A stretch of 64,000 nucleotides of DNA. Origin: Nanoarchaeota archaeon SCGC AAA011-G17 (GTDB taxonomy: Archaea > Nanobdellota > Nanobdellia > SCGC-AAA011-G17). The notes beneath the pieces are model-generated. The model worked only from the letters and a program-made list of their open reading frames with translations, did not search any database and had not been told where the DNA came from. The translations under genes were made by a program, and so were the position numbers. The stretch lies in the NCBI GenBank assembly GCA_000402515.1, contig AQRL01000035.1:39140-103139 (forward strand), given 5' to 3'. Positions 51,306-59,489 of the stretch are shown in pieces; position 1 is the stretch's first letter; every line of letters begins with the position of its first letter.

Positions 51306-52053
51306 AAAAGGAATCGCTAAGCTTACAGTTTTTCTTATTGTTGGTTTACTAGGAGCGATTGCTCTTTTTTCTGTTTGGGGAGGTATTTTTCCAGCTTCTA
51401 GAGATATTGTTATGCATAAGGTGTGCACTTGGAGTATAAACTTTAAAGACAAGCTCATTATAGGAACTAATTTGTGTTATACTGATGACAAGGAAGTAAG
51501 TGAAAAAGATAAGGAAGCTGTAATGAAAGATATTGCAGACAAGATGGTTGAATGCTGGAAGAGAATGGATGAGGGAAGAACTCCAATTGATACAAATTGG
51601 TTTGTTGGGGGATATAAATGCTTTAAGTGTTATAGAATAAAAATTACAGGACTAAAAGATAAAATTAGTTATGAAGATTTTTTTAAATTTTTAACTGAAA
51701 ATCCTATTAAGGGAAAGGAAGAAAGCTATAATACTTTCTTTAAGAAATATGATGAGGATAATGCGATTGTTCTTCTTGGAAAAAGTGGCACTATTAAAGA
51801 GGCGTTTATTGATCCAAAACAATATGAATATTATACTGTGGCTTTTAAGGGCTATACTCCTGCTGGGAAGGGAAGTGTTGCTGCTACAGCATATAGCTCT
51901 GTAAAATTAGCCCCATTTACTGGAGGATGGTCTCTTCTAGCAGGTGCCACAGCCCTGACTACTGGAGGTGTTCGTTACTGGATTAGTGAAAACTCAATAA
52001 TTGTTGCATCTTATGATAAATTGGAGGAAGAGTGTTCATCAACTTTAAGATGA
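51295..52053 (+). CDS. Pilin-like protein with large outer domain, 252 residues
   Basis: Leader MYSKKGIAKLTVFLIVGLLGAIALF is followed by an outer domain with Cys residues (HKVCTWSINF, GTNLCYTDD, MVECWKRMD, GGYKCFKCYRIKI), probably disulfide-bonded. A Gly/Ala-rich C-terminal helix (FTGGWSLLAGATALTTGG) may insert again. It follows the shared leader pattern and overlaps neighbours on both sides. Probably a surface or tip component. Confidence 0.72.
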   Translation: MYSKKGIAKLTVFLIVGLLGAIALFSVWGGIFPASRDIVMHKVCTWSINFKDKLIIGTNLCYTDDKEVSEKDKEAVMKDIADKMVECWKRMDEGRTPIDTNWFVGGYKCFKCYRIKITGLKDKISYEDFFKFLTENPIKGKEESYNTFFKKYDEDNAIVLLGKSGTIKEAFIDPKQYEYYTVAFKGYTPAGKGSVAATAYSSVKLAPFTGGWSLLAGATALTTGGVRYWISENSIIVASYDKLEEECSSTLR

Positions 52054-52193
52054 AAAAGGGACAGACAGTTATGGATACAACAAGAGAGTTAATTTGGGTA
52101 TTATTAATACTGCTCGCTTTGGTTTTTTTTGTTTATTTTTTGAAGGATAAAATAACTCATTTCTTTGAGGTGATGTTTGATGCTCTCAAATAG
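52050..52193 (+). CDS. Pilin-like microprotein, 47 residues
   Basis: Begins MKKGQTVMDTTRELIWVLL, with one helix (LIWVLLILLALVFFVYFL) and an amphipathic tail (KDKITHFFEVMFDALK). ATGA overlap with the preceding gene and a 14-base overlap with the next. Same K-K-G leader type as the rest of the locus. Confidence 0.72.
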   Translation: MKKGQTVMDTTRELIWVLLILLALVFFVYFLKDKITHFFEVMFDALK

Positions 52194-52851
52194 GAAGGGG
52201 AATGAAGGAATGTGGTGGACAATTGCTGGTGCAGGGATTGCACTCATTATTTTAATTATCTTAATTTTTGCTTTTCTTTCTGAAGGAGGTATTTGGGGAA
52301 AAACAAAAGTAGCTATTACTAAATTTTTTGAAAAGGGTGAAGAGGGGATTAAGCTATATAAGGAATATTTTGGAGATAATCCCAGCAAACAGGTAATAAA
52401 GGCAGGGCTAATAAAAGATTTTATTATAACTAATCTTAGCCGGATTGAGAATAAGGACTGCATAGGTTATCTTGATTTGTCTGGCATAAATGAAGATATT
52501 GATGGCTATTCTGTTTATTTTAAGAAAACAGATGAGGGAACTGATTTTTATGTGTATAGTGGGGGGAAGAAAGATTATGGTGAGATATTAAAAGACCATC
52601 TTGCTTATGGTCATGTCAGTACTAATCTATTTGGGTATAATCCTGTCTTTAAAGAAGAATATAGTGAATTTTGGCTTCTTAATGGGATGACAAGTATCAT
52701 TTTTCCAGTTGGTGTAAGCTATCCACTTTTATATTCCTCTTCAAAAGCTAATAATCCTTATTACTTAAATTACAAAGACAAGAGATTGCGTTTTGTTGTA
52801 TTACCTGATGAACTTTCCAAAATAAATAATCCAAGTATAAATAAATGTTAG
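52180..52851 (+). CDS. Pilin-like protein, 223 residues
   Basis: Leader MLSNRKGNEGMWWTIAGAG and a long hydrophobic helix (IALIILIILIFAFL), then an outer domain with two Cys (NKDCIGYLDL and the C-terminal INKC). GAGGTG lies at 52168-52173, seven bases before the ATG at 52180. Strong sequence overlap with the preceding gene's end shows tight packing. It ends the first transcription block; the next gene has its own promoter. Confidence 0.72.
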   Translation: MLSNRKGNEGMWWTIAGAGIALIILIILIFAFLSEGGIWGKTKVAITKFFEKGEEGIKLYKEYFGDNPSKQVIKAGLIKDFIITNLSRIENKDCIGYLDLSGINEDIDGYSVYFKKTDEGTDFYVYSGGKKDYGEILKDHLAYGHVSTNLFGYNPVFKEEYSEFWLLNGMTSIIFPVGVSYPLLYSSSKANNPYYLNYKDKRLRFVVLPDELSKINNPSINKC

Positions 52852-52856
52852 ACGAA

Positions 52857-52908
52857 ACATTTAAATAGAAAATAAAAGAATTTATATATAAGTATATATT
52901 GAGAGGTG
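52857..52908 (+). promoter_or_regulatory. Strong promoter and ribosome binding site for the major pilin candidate
   Basis: ACATTTAAATAG at about 52858-52869 is a good archaeal TATA context, followed by a second A/T block (TTTATATATAAG, 52881-52892) and GAGGTG at 52903-52908, eight bases before the ATG at 52917. It is the only fully leadered promoter inside the pilus gene run, which suggests high expression of the next gene. Confidence 0.6.
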
Positions 52909-52916
52909 TTATGAAA

Positions 52917-53363
52917 ATGAATAAAAGAGGTCAAGGTGGACTTTCTATGGATACTATTATTATAGCTGTAATTGCTATAATTGTTTTGTTATTGATTGTT
53001 ACTTTCTTTACAGGCGGAATGGCTAATGTTTTCGGCAAGATAAGGAATGTATTCTCGACTGGGACAGCAGGAACAGATATTGATCTTGCAAAGAAAAGCT
53101 GTGAAAGTTATTGTGAAAGAGCACAGGGATTAGCAACAGAAGGTGAAAGAAAGGTATCAACTTATTGCACTTATGAATTTAAAATAGATACAGATAGTAG
53201 TGGGAAAGTTGATAAGGCTGATGGGGATGGATGTACTAAAAATAGAAGAGATAGTAATGGTAATTCTGTAACTGCAAAATCTGATTGTTCTGTTGGGGTT
53301 GTTTATTGTGATAAATCTCCAATTGTAATCAGTTGTCCAGGAGTAACTTGTGCTACAGTTTAG
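52917..53363 (+). CDS. Cys-rich pilin-like protein, candidate major subunit
   Basis: A 148-residue protein. Leader MNKRGQGGLSMDTIIIAVIAI and helix (IVLLLIVTFF), then a Gly/Thr-rich linker and an outer domain with ten Cys (KKSCESYCERA, YCTYEF, DGCTKN, SDCSVGVVYC, ISCPGVTC). D-S-S-G-K-V-D-K-A-D-G-D-G resembles a calcium-binding loop. Its own promoter, strong ribosome site and trailing T8 terminator mark it as the most expressed subunit. The number of Cys suggests a disulfide-stabilised surface filament. Confidence 0.78.
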   Translation: MNKRGQGGLSMDTIIIAVIAIIVLLLIVTFFTGGMANVFGKIRNVFSTGTAGTDIDLAKKSCESYCERAQGLATEGERKVSTYCTYEFKIDTDSSGKVDKADGDGCTKNRRDSNGNSVTAKSDCSVGVVYCDKSPIVISCPGVTCATV

Positions 53364-53366
53364 TAA

Positions 53367-53380
53367 TTTTTTTTCTTTTT
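53367..53380 (+). terminator. Poly-T terminator after the major pilin candidate
   Basis: T8 then C then T5 begin three bases after the TAG stop. This would end most transcripts after the pilin and let a minority continue, giving lower expression of the minor subunits. Confidence 0.5.
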
Positions 53381-53386
53381 ATTAAA

Positions 53387-53614
53387 ATGAACAAAAAAGG
53401 GGATTTGAACTGGGAAGTAATTGTTACTGGTATTATAGTTGTAATTGTTTTGGTTGTTCTTGTAATATTTTTCAGACAGCAGATAATGGATGTTGCTAAG
53501 GGTTTTAAAAGTATTGTTGAAGGGGGAACAGCTGGTGTTGATGAGATAGATGTCAATAAAATGGCTGGAGAGGGAAGCAAGACATTTAGCAGAAATTTTA
53601 TATATACCTCCTGA
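53387..53614 (+). CDS. Pilin-like small protein, 75 residues
   Basis: Leader MNKKGDLNWEVIVTGIIVV and one helix (VIVLVVLVIFF), then a short charged domain (QQIMDVAKGFKSIVEGG) that resembles the region after the helix in the major subunit (T-A-G-T-D-I-D versus T-A-G-V-D-E-I-D). The internal ATG at 53387 is the start; the frame further upstream lies in the terminator. A truncated relative of the major subunit seems likely. Confidence 0.72.
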   Translation: MNKKGDLNWEVIVTGIIVVIVLVVLVIFFRQQIMDVAKGFKSIVEGGTAGVDEIDVNKMAGEGSKTFSRNFIYTS

Positions 53615-53626
53615 TTAGCTATTGTT

Positions 53627-54187
53627 ATGTTAAATAAAAAAGGGGATGAAACAGTATGGCAATATACCATTGGCTTATTTATTATGTTTTTTGTTCTTTT
53701 TGGTTTGACCAGCTGTGGTTATAAAATACTCAATCCTAATTGCGATCCTGCTTCTGTTGAGGCTTTTAATGAATTTGTTAAATATTATGAAGAATGTACC
53801 GGCAAGAATGGAGACTGTGGGAAGTTTAATTATTCCAAGTTGGACAAGCTGGATAATATAGTTGTTGAGCCAACAGGCAATAAATTAGAGAGTACAAGCA
53901 TTAATCTGAGATGCAATGGAAAAACTTCATTCAGAAACAGCAGAAAAATTGATGTTAAATTATGCTTTAAATACGGAGAAAATGTCAGATTAGCAAATAG
54001 CGGTGATTCTGTGAATATTTATCCTGATGAAGGGAATGATCTTGAATATTTTTTAAATAATAATTTGAACTTATACAACATAAATCAGGATAATGTTTGT
54101 TTTGTTATGATTGGGAAAACTATGGAAGAATATACTAAGGAAGAAGCAAGAAAACAATTTATGGATAAAGATTATATGTCTAAGTAA
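53627..54187 (+). CDS. Pilin-like protein, 186 residues
   Basis: Leader MLNKKGDETVWQYTIGLFI and helix (LFIMFFVLFGLTSC), followed by an outer domain with several Cys (NPNCDPAS, YEECTGKNGDCGKF, LRCNGKTSF, KLCFKYG, VCFVMIG). G-L-T-S-C resembles a lipobox but lies at the wrong place for a normal signal peptide. Probably a minor filament subunit. Confidence 0.72.
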   Translation: MLNKKGDETVWQYTIGLFIMFFVLFGLTSCGYKILNPNCDPASVEAFNEFVKYYEECTGKNGDCGKFNYSKLDKLDNIVVEPTGNKLESTSINLRCNGKTSFRNSRKIDVKLCFKYGENVRLANSGDSVNIYPDEGNDLEYFLNNNLNLYNINQDNVCFVMIGKTMEEYTKEEARKQFMDKDYMSK

Positions 54188-54201
54188 GTGGATTGATTAA
54201 A

Positions 54202-54579
54202 ATGAATAAAAAAGGCCAGGATTTACCGACTGTAACAACTGTTGAACTTTTTATTTTATTATTAATATTTGGAATGCTTGCTTATGTAACTTTTAATGCA
54301 AATATCAGCAATGATGTCAATAATATAAGGGCAAAGGATTTGGGATTGGCAATAAGCCTAATCAGCTCTTTTGACAAGAATGTTAAATTCAGCTATAATC
54401 TTGAGGATGAAAAAAAAATTAATTTTATAGATAATAATGTTGAAATTTCCAATAAAGACGGAAGCCATTTTGAGAAAAGCAAATTTAATCTTAATAAAAA
54501 AAATACATTTAACGGGAAAGACGGCAATTATCAATCATTAAGCATAAAAAAATCAGGAGATAGTGTTGAGGCAAAATGA
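54202..54579 (+). CDS. Pilin-like protein, 125 residues
   Basis: Leader MNKKGQDLPTVTTVELFIL and helix (LFILLLIFGMLAYVTF), then a charged, Cys-free outer domain (NNIRAKDLGLAISLISSF). The ATG at 54202 is preferred to a TTG at 54193. It overlaps the next gene by four bases (ATGA). Confidence 0.72.
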   Translation: MNKKGQDLPTVTTVELFILLLIFGMLAYVTFNANISNDVNNIRAKDLGLAISLISSFDKNVKFSYNLEDEKKINFIDNNVEISNKDGSHFEKSKFNLNKKNTFNGKDGNYQSLSIKKSGDSVEAK

Positions 54580-54983
54580 ATAAAAAAGGCGGGGGAGAGA
54601 TATTATCAGGAAAAACAGGGTATTATATTGTTTATATTTTTATTTTTGCAATAAGCATTGCTATTGCTGCAGCTTATATTAATAATAAAGTTACAGTGAA
54701 TGTTGATTTTTCTGTACTGGAAAGGGATGTTGTCAGCAGCATGGTTTTTGACTGTTTGAAGGGCAGTGAATTTGGAATTATTGATTATAACAAATTCAAG
54801 AGTGAAAATCTGAAAGAGTGCTTTGATGAAAATACATATTATGTCAAGGTCAAATTGAGAGAGAGCGGAGAGATAAGGAATTTTGATTTCAGCAGTGATA
54901 ATCGTGTTGAATATTATGTTCTTGTTGACAAGGGAGAATTACAAAGAGATTTTTTATCTCTGGAGTTTGAAAATGTTGCCTGA
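54576..54983 (+). CDS. Pilin-like protein, 135 residues
   Basis: Leader MNKKGGGEILSGKTGYYIV and helix (YIFIFAISIAIAAAYI), then an outer domain with SVLERDVVSSMVFDCLKG. ATGA overlap upstream and 11-base overlap downstream. The D-x-x-S-S-M-V-F-D-C part recalls the segment after the helix in some DPANN surface proteins, but no family is claimed. Confidence 0.72.
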   Translation: MNKKGGGEILSGKTGYYIVYIFIFAISIAIAAAYINNKVTVNVDFSVLERDVVSSMVFDCLKGSEFGIIDYNKFKSENLKECFDENTYYVKVKLRESGEIRNFDFSSDNRVEYYVLVDKGELQRDFLSLEFENVA

Positions 54984-55452
54984 TGATGTTAGTGATTTGA
55001 TTATTGCAATGATTCTTCTAGTCTTGCTTGCTTCTGTTGTCTGGGCTTTGCAGAGCCCCATTGGAAAAACCCTTGCTGGTGAGGGATTAAACAGAGAGGC
55101 TAAAATAACTGCAGATATCCACAATTACAATTTTGAGGAGAATATATTTTTAGTTAATTATCTAAGGACACCAATTGCCAAACTTACAGTGGCTGATTAT
55201 ATTTTGATGTGCGATAATGAAGAGAAATTTGGGAATTTAAAAAAAGAGACAGACAAGATTTTGAGAGAGTATGGTAAGAAAATAAATATTATTGTCAGCT
55301 GCAAGGATGAGAAAAAGATTGTTGCTGGATATTTGATTGATGAAAGTGAAAGCAGGACTGGCTTATTTTTTAATGGTGAGAAGGGGGTTGAGATTAATTT
55401 CAGCCCAGAATTCAAACAAAATTATTATTATGGATTACCCTATGTACACTAA
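54973..55452 (+). CDS. Anchored protein of the pilus locus without K-K-G leader, 159 residues
   Basis: Begins MLPDDVSDLIIAMILLVLLASVVWAL, a plain N-terminal anchor, so unlike its neighbours it lacks the basic K-K-G leader. The outer domain contains ILMCDNEEKF and IIVSCKDEKKIV. The ATG at 54973 overlaps the previous gene by 11 bases; an upstream in-frame ATG at 54883 lies deep inside that gene. It may be an assembly factor rather than a subunit. Confidence 0.7.
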   Translation: MLPDDVSDLIIAMILLVLLASVVWALQSPIGKTLAGEGLNREAKITADIHNYNFEENIFLVNYLRTPIAKLTVADYILMCDNEEKFGNLKKETDKILREYGKKINIIVSCKDEKKIVAGYLIDESESRTGLFFNGEKGVEINFSPEFKQNYYYGLPYVH

Positions 55453-55453
55453 A

Positions 55454-56428
55454 ATGAACAAGAAGGGAATGGTATTTGCAACATTCACAGTAATGATTGT
55501 ATTCCTCTTTATCATAAGCAACATTATCTACAAGATGCATACAGAGAATAAGAGCAAACTAAAAGATGTCGGCTTGGGAACTGTAGACTTGATTAGGCAG
55601 AGAAGTGATTTTGAATTTGACAATCTGATTAGTGAGAAAGAGGTTGAGCTTAAAGTAAATAATGCACTTGTAAAATTTGCTAATGGCGAGGGGAAGAATT
55701 ATCTTAATGATAACAAATTTAATGAGATGTTTTTTCAGTATCTGAAGAAAGACAGCAATTTCATATATGATTATGATTTTAATTTAATTGGAAATATAAT
55801 TGAATTCAGTGTTAAAGAAACAGCTGCAGGAGAGATGATTAAAAAAACAAGCATTGGAAAGACTGAGGAGTGCAAAAAAAAAGTGGTTGAATTGGCTGAA
55901 AAGCAGCTTGGTTGCAAATATGTATTGGGTGCGAAGGGACCGTGCGGGAGTGCATTTGACTGTTCCGGACTTATTAAGTGGGTTTATATTAATGCAGGTG
56001 TTGGTGTAAATTATTTCCCAGATGGAAGCTGGATACAGGCTGATTGGGGAAGGAGAAGCAATCTTGAGGTCAGCAATGATATTGGAAAAGATGCTAAATT
56101 AGAGGTTGATAAATTAGAGCCAGGAGATATTGTTTTTTTTAAGGGTAGCCTGCCTACTGATGGTTATGGGGCTGAAGAACTGGATATAAGGCATGTTGGA
56201 ATTTATATTGGTGATGGAAAGATTATTGAAGCAGCTGGAAAGGATTCTGGGGTTATTGAGTCTGATATCAGCAATAAAAGGAATTATAGGGGGGCTATAA
56301 GGGTCTGCTCTGAAAACTTTGTGGAAAATGAAGGTGTTTTTAGCTTGGATTCTAAATACGAATATAAAATTGAGCTGAATAAGAGGGATTTTATCACTCC
56401 AGACGGCATTAAGAGCATTAATATTTGA
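55454..56428 (+). CDS. Pilin-leader NlpC/P60 peptidase
   Basis: A 324-residue protein. Leader MNKKGMVFATFTVMIVFLF places it with the pilin-like genes. Residues 30-135 form a stalk. Residues 138-290 are an NlpC/P60 cysteine peptidase: Cys170 in FDCSGLIKW, His247 in IRHVGIYIGDG and Glu259 as the likely third residue (KIIEAA). These enzymes cut D-Glu to diamino acid bonds in bacterial peptidoglycan, which archaea lack. A role against a bacterial neighbour, or on pseudomurein or a protein layer, is inferred. It begins one base after the previous stop. Confidence 0.85.
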   Translation: MNKKGMVFATFTVMIVFLFIISNIIYKMHTENKSKLKDVGLGTVDLIRQRSDFEFDNLISEKEVELKVNNALVKFANGEGKNYLNDNKFNEMFFQYLKKDSNFIYDYDFNLIGNIIEFSVKETAAGEMIKKTSIGKTEECKKKVVELAEKQLGCKYVLGAKGPCGSAFDCSGLIKWVYINAGVGVNYFPDGSWIQADWGRRSNLEVSNDIGKDAKLEVDKLEPGDIVFFKGSLPTDGYGAEELDIRHVGIYIGDGKIIEAAGKDSGVIESDISNKRNYRGAIRVCSENFVENEGVFSLDSKYEYKIELNKRDFITPDGIKSINI

Positions 56429-56485
56429 AATAACTAATTAAGTATAATCAACTATATAAACTAACTAAGATTTTTTGTTTCTAAT

Positions 56486-57490
56486 ATGATTAAAATAAGC
56501 TATGATGATATAATCAGAAAAATAAAAGAGGAAAAAAAGATAAGTGATGAAGAGATTAATTCTAAAATAGAAAAGAAGATTGAGCAATTAGCCGGCCTTA
56601 TTTCCAGAGAAGGGGCTGCACATATTGTAGCACATGAATATGGGGTTAAGGTCTTTAAAGAGGGGGCTATGAAGATCAGTGAGATTCTAAGCGGGATGAG
56701 AGAGGTTGAAATAAACGCCAAGGTTCTTACTGTCTTTGGAGTTGTCAGCTTCAAAAAAGAAAGCAGAGAGGGAAAGGTTGCAAGCTTTTTAGTCGGAGAT
56801 GACAGCGGTAAAATAAGAATTGTTTTGTGGGATAATTCACATATTTCTTTTATTGAAAACGGGCAGATAAGAGAAGGCAGTGTAATCAAAATTAAGAATG
56901 CATATGTCAAGGATAACCAAAATGGGCTTAAAGAATTACATTTAGGAGAGAAATCTGAGTTAATCTTAAATCCTGATAATGTTGAAATCAAAGAAATCAG
57001 CTCGGTAAATAATGCTGTATTTTCCAATTTAACTGTAAAAAAAATAAATGAATTAACTGAAAATGACAGGAGTGTTGCTATCAGAGGGGCTGTTGTGCAG
57101 GTTTTTGAGCCAAGGTTTTATGAAATGTGCAGCGAATGCAACAGGAAGGTTGTTTTAGAGGATGGACAGCATAAATGCAGTGTACATGGAGCTGTTAATC
57201 TCAGATATGGAATTGTCAGCAACTTTGTTTTGGATGACAGCACTAATACTATAAGAATTGTTGCTTTCAGGGAGGCTGCTGAGAAATTTTTTCATTTAAA
57301 TAATGATGAGTTAATGGCAATAAGAACAAATCCTGGGAAATTTGAGGAGATAAAAGAGAATTTATTCGGAAGACTGGTTGAAGTGAAAGGGAGAGTTATT
57401 AAGAATATTATTTTTGACAGACTGGAGTTCAATGCAAATAATATTGAAGATTTAAAAGCGGAAGTTCTTTTGAAAGAATTAGAGAGATAG
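56486..57490 (+). CDS. RPA-like single-stranded DNA-binding protein
   Basis: A 334-residue protein. An N-terminal helical part (1-75) is followed by an OB fold (about 76-165, INAKVLTVFGVVSFKK, VASFLVGDDSGKIRIVLWD), then a zinc-finger OB fold (about 195-310) with MCSECNRKVV and KCSVHG as ligands. It coats single strands in replication and repair. TATA (ACTATATAAAC) lies near the start. It follows the pilus locus but has its own promoter. Confidence 0.92.
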   Translation: MIKISYDDIIRKIKEEKKISDEEINSKIEKKIEQLAGLISREGAAHIVAHEYGVKVFKEGAMKISEILSGMREVEINAKVLTVFGVVSFKKESREGKVASFLVGDDSGKIRIVLWDNSHISFIENGQIREGSVIKIKNAYVKDNQNGLKELHLGEKSELILNPDNVEIKEISSVNNAVFSNLTVKKINELTENDRSVAIRGAVVQVFEPRFYEMCSECNRKVVLEDGQHKCSVHGAVNLRYGIVSNFVLDDSTNTIRIVAFREAAEKFFHLNNDELMAIRTNPGKFEEIKENLFGRLVEVKGRVIKNIIFDRLEFNANNIEDLKAEVLLKELER

Positions 57491-57564
57491 ATATTTAATT
57501 ATTATTGAACATCACATTTGTAAAAGATAATAAAAAGGTTTTTATATAATATTTATTATTAAAT

Positions 57565-58101
57565 TTGAATATGAGAGATAAAATAAGACAATTTCTAAAA
57601 AACAAGAAACAACCTATTTTGTTATTGAAGCATAAGGGCAATACCAATCCTCTTTATGAATGGAGTAAGATTAGAAATCCCCTAAGAACAGCCTTTAATG
57701 CGTTTATTATAAATATTTGTAAAATTTTACCCTTAGGAATGAAAGTTTCTTTTTTAAGATTTTTTTTGGGAATTAAAATTGGAAAAAATGTAGGAATTGC
57801 TCCTAGCACAGAAATCGACCCATATTATCCCGAATTAATCTCAATAGGTGATAATGTGACTATAGGATGGAAAGTTAATATACTTTGTCATGAGTTTACA
57901 CAAGCCCGCATTAGGTTTGGTAGGGTAAATATTGGAAAAAATGTTTTAATTGGTGCATTTAGTTTAATACGTTCGGGAGTTAGTATTGGGGATAATTCTG
58001 TTATAGCAATGGATAGCTTTGTAAATAAAGATATACCTCCGAGTGAGTTGTGGGGGGGAGTTCCAGCTAGAAGAATTAGAAAATTAAAAGAGGCCATATA
58101 A
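57565..58101 (+). CDS. Hexapeptide-repeat acyltransferase
   Basis: A 178-residue left-handed beta-helix enzyme. Repeats include IGKNVGIAPSTEIDP, SIGDNVTIGWKVNI, NIGKNVLIGAFSLI and SIGDNSVIAMDSFVNK, with the typical end WGGVPARRIR. The His for catalysis may be in ILCHEFTQ. An N-terminal amphipathic part (residues 35-60) may sit on the membrane. It could acetylate a sugar of surface glycans or lipids. TATA (TTTTTATATAATATT) is about 25 bases upstream. Confidence 0.88.
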   Translation: MNMRDKIRQFLKNKKQPILLLKHKGNTNPLYEWSKIRNPLRTAFNAFIINICKILPLGMKVSFLRFFLGIKIGKNVGIAPSTEIDPYYPELISIGDNVTIGWKVNILCHEFTQARIRFGRVNIGKNVLIGAFSLIRSGVSIGDNSVIAMDSFVNKDIPPSELWGGVPARRIRKLKEAI

Positions 58102-58137
58102 CCAAAAACATTTAAACCAATAAGTATTTCTTGTTTT

Positions 58138-58695
58138 ATGAAAAAAGAGCTGAATATATTACTTCTTGTCAGCGCCTTCTTTATGCTTGCCGGGGGATTA
58201 TTCGGGCCAATCTATGCTATCTTTGTTGAGAAGATTGGCGGGGATTTGATTACAGCAGGAACTGCTTACAGCATTTATTATATATTTGCAGGCATTCTGA
58301 TATATATTGTTTCTAAATTTGAAGACAAGATGAAGAATCAGGAATTTTTAATTGTAATTGGCTATTTTATCAACTGCATTGGTTATCTTGGTTATCTGTA
58401 TATTTCAGAGCCATTGCATCTTTATATTGTCCAGATAATATTCGGCATTGGGGCTGCAATCAATGTACCGGCCTTTAAAGGAGTTTTCAGCCATAATCTT
58501 GACAGAGGGAAATTTGATTCTGAGTGGGGATTGTGGGATGGAATGTCTTATTTCTTCTGGGGGATAAGCGCTTTTGTTGGCGGCTATGTTGCTAAGATTT
58601 ATGGATTTGAAATATTATTTTTCATAATGCTTTGTCTGTCTGCTATTGGCTTGATAATATCTACTAGGTTATTTTTTATAAAGAAAAGAAAATGA
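58138..58695 (+). CDS. Half-size MFS transporter-like protein
   Basis: A 185-residue protein with six hydrophobic helices (about 7-27, 40-60, 70-90, 96-112, 135-155, 160-178) and the MFS-like loop SKFEDKMKNQEFL after helix 2. It is only half of the usual 12-helix MFS, so it may work as a dimer or be a truncated relic. TATA ACATTTAAACC precedes it. Its stop overlaps the next gene by four bases. Confidence 0.72.
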   Translation: MKKELNILLLVSAFFMLAGGLFGPIYAIFVEKIGGDLITAGTAYSIYYIFAGILIYIVSKFEDKMKNQEFLIVIGYFINCIGYLGYLYISEPLHLYIVQIIFGIGAAINVPAFKGVFSHNLDRGKFDSEWGLWDGMSYFFWGISAFVGGYVAKIYGFEILFFIMLCLSAIGLIISTRLFFIKKRK

Positions 58696-59159
58696 TGTTC
58701 AGAACGCATCTGGCTTTTGCACTTCTTGTTGGTTTGCTTACAATGAATTTATTTGATTTTAATAAGTATTTATTTATTAGTTTGGTTTTATTTTCCGGGA
58801 TAGTTCCTGATATTGATTATCCAAGATCAAAGATAGGGAAGAAGCTGAGAACAATAAGCATTCCTATCAAGTTTCTTTTTGGGCACAGGGGATTATTTCA
58901 CAGCGTGTTTATGGCTGGAATTATTTCTTTAGTTATATGGTGGTTTTTTGACAGATTATGGATTCCTGTTTTTATCGGCTATTGCTCACACTTGATTATT
59001 GACGGCTTTACAAAGTTAGGTGTTAATTTTATCCATCCATTTAGTCAATTACATTTATCCGGATTTATAGAAACAAACGGGTTTATTGAGAAATTATTAT
59101 TTTATATCTTAGTTGGATGTAATGTTTTAATCATAATAAAGAATATAAACCTGTTTTAA
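58692..59159 (+). CDS. YdjM-family membrane metal-dependent hydrolase (DUF457)
   Basis: A 155-residue membrane protein with the family pattern FRTHLAFALLVG, GIVPDIDYPRS, FGHRGLFHSVFMAG and YCSHLIIDGFTKLGVNFIHPF. Conserved His and Asp residues probably bind a metal. Relatives act on membrane phospholipids, and E. coli YdjM belongs to the SOS response. It is translationally coupled to the half-MFS gene. Confidence 0.9.
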   Translation: MMFRTHLAFALLVGLLTMNLFDFNKYLFISLVLFSGIVPDIDYPRSKIGKKLRTISIPIKFLFGHRGLFHSVFMAGIISLVIWWFFDRLWIPVFIGYCSHLIIDGFTKLGVNFIHPFSQLHLSGFIETNGFIEKLLFYILVGCNVLIIIKNINLF

Positions 59160-59171
59160 TATTTTTTAGGC

Positions 59172-59303
59172 ATGAAAGAGGGATTAGAAGAGATTTTCGA
59201 TACTGATTTGCTAAAAGAAAGCGAGGATGATTTTGAATTTGATGAAGAGCTGAATGAACTGATAATGAGCAAAACTTTCAGAAGACTATATGTTGCAAGT
59301 TAA
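59172..59303 (+). CDS. Acidic microprotein, 43 residues, first of a tandem set
   Basis: Begins MKEGLEEIFDTDLLKE, has an acidic middle (SEDDFEFDEELNEL) and ends FRRLYVAS. It lies 12 bases after the YdjM-like gene. Three further short frames follow with gaps of 2 to 13 bases, all on the same strand. The packing suggests real genes in an operon. Family unknown. Confidence 0.5.
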   Translation: MKEGLEEIFDTDLLKESEDDFEFDEELNELIMSKTFRRLYVAS

Positions 59304-59305
59304 AA

Positions 59306-59476
59306 ATGAACTTAGAAGATAGAGCAGATAAAAAAGGAAAATTTAGTTTGACAGAAGCAATATTGAACTATCCTTTTTTTGATACTAACTATAGACCTGT
59401 AGAGTTGTTTAAGGAAACGGAAAGAACAAGAAGATGGAGAGCAGAATCTTCTTATTCCAACTTAAGGATTGGCTAA
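59306..59476 (+). CDS. Microprotein, 56 residues, second of a tandem set
   Basis: Begins MNLEDRADKKGKFSLTEAIL and ends ERTRRWRAESSYSNLRIG. The C-terminal R-R-W-R-x-x-S-S-x-S pattern recurs in the 64-residue gene downstream (K-R-W-R-D-L-S-S-R-S), so these are probably diverged copies. No membrane helix or metal motif. Confidence 0.55.
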   Translation: MNLEDRADKKGKFSLTEAILNYPFFDTNYRPVELFKETERTRRWRAESSYSNLRIG

Positions 59477-59489
59477 CTAATAATAAAAA

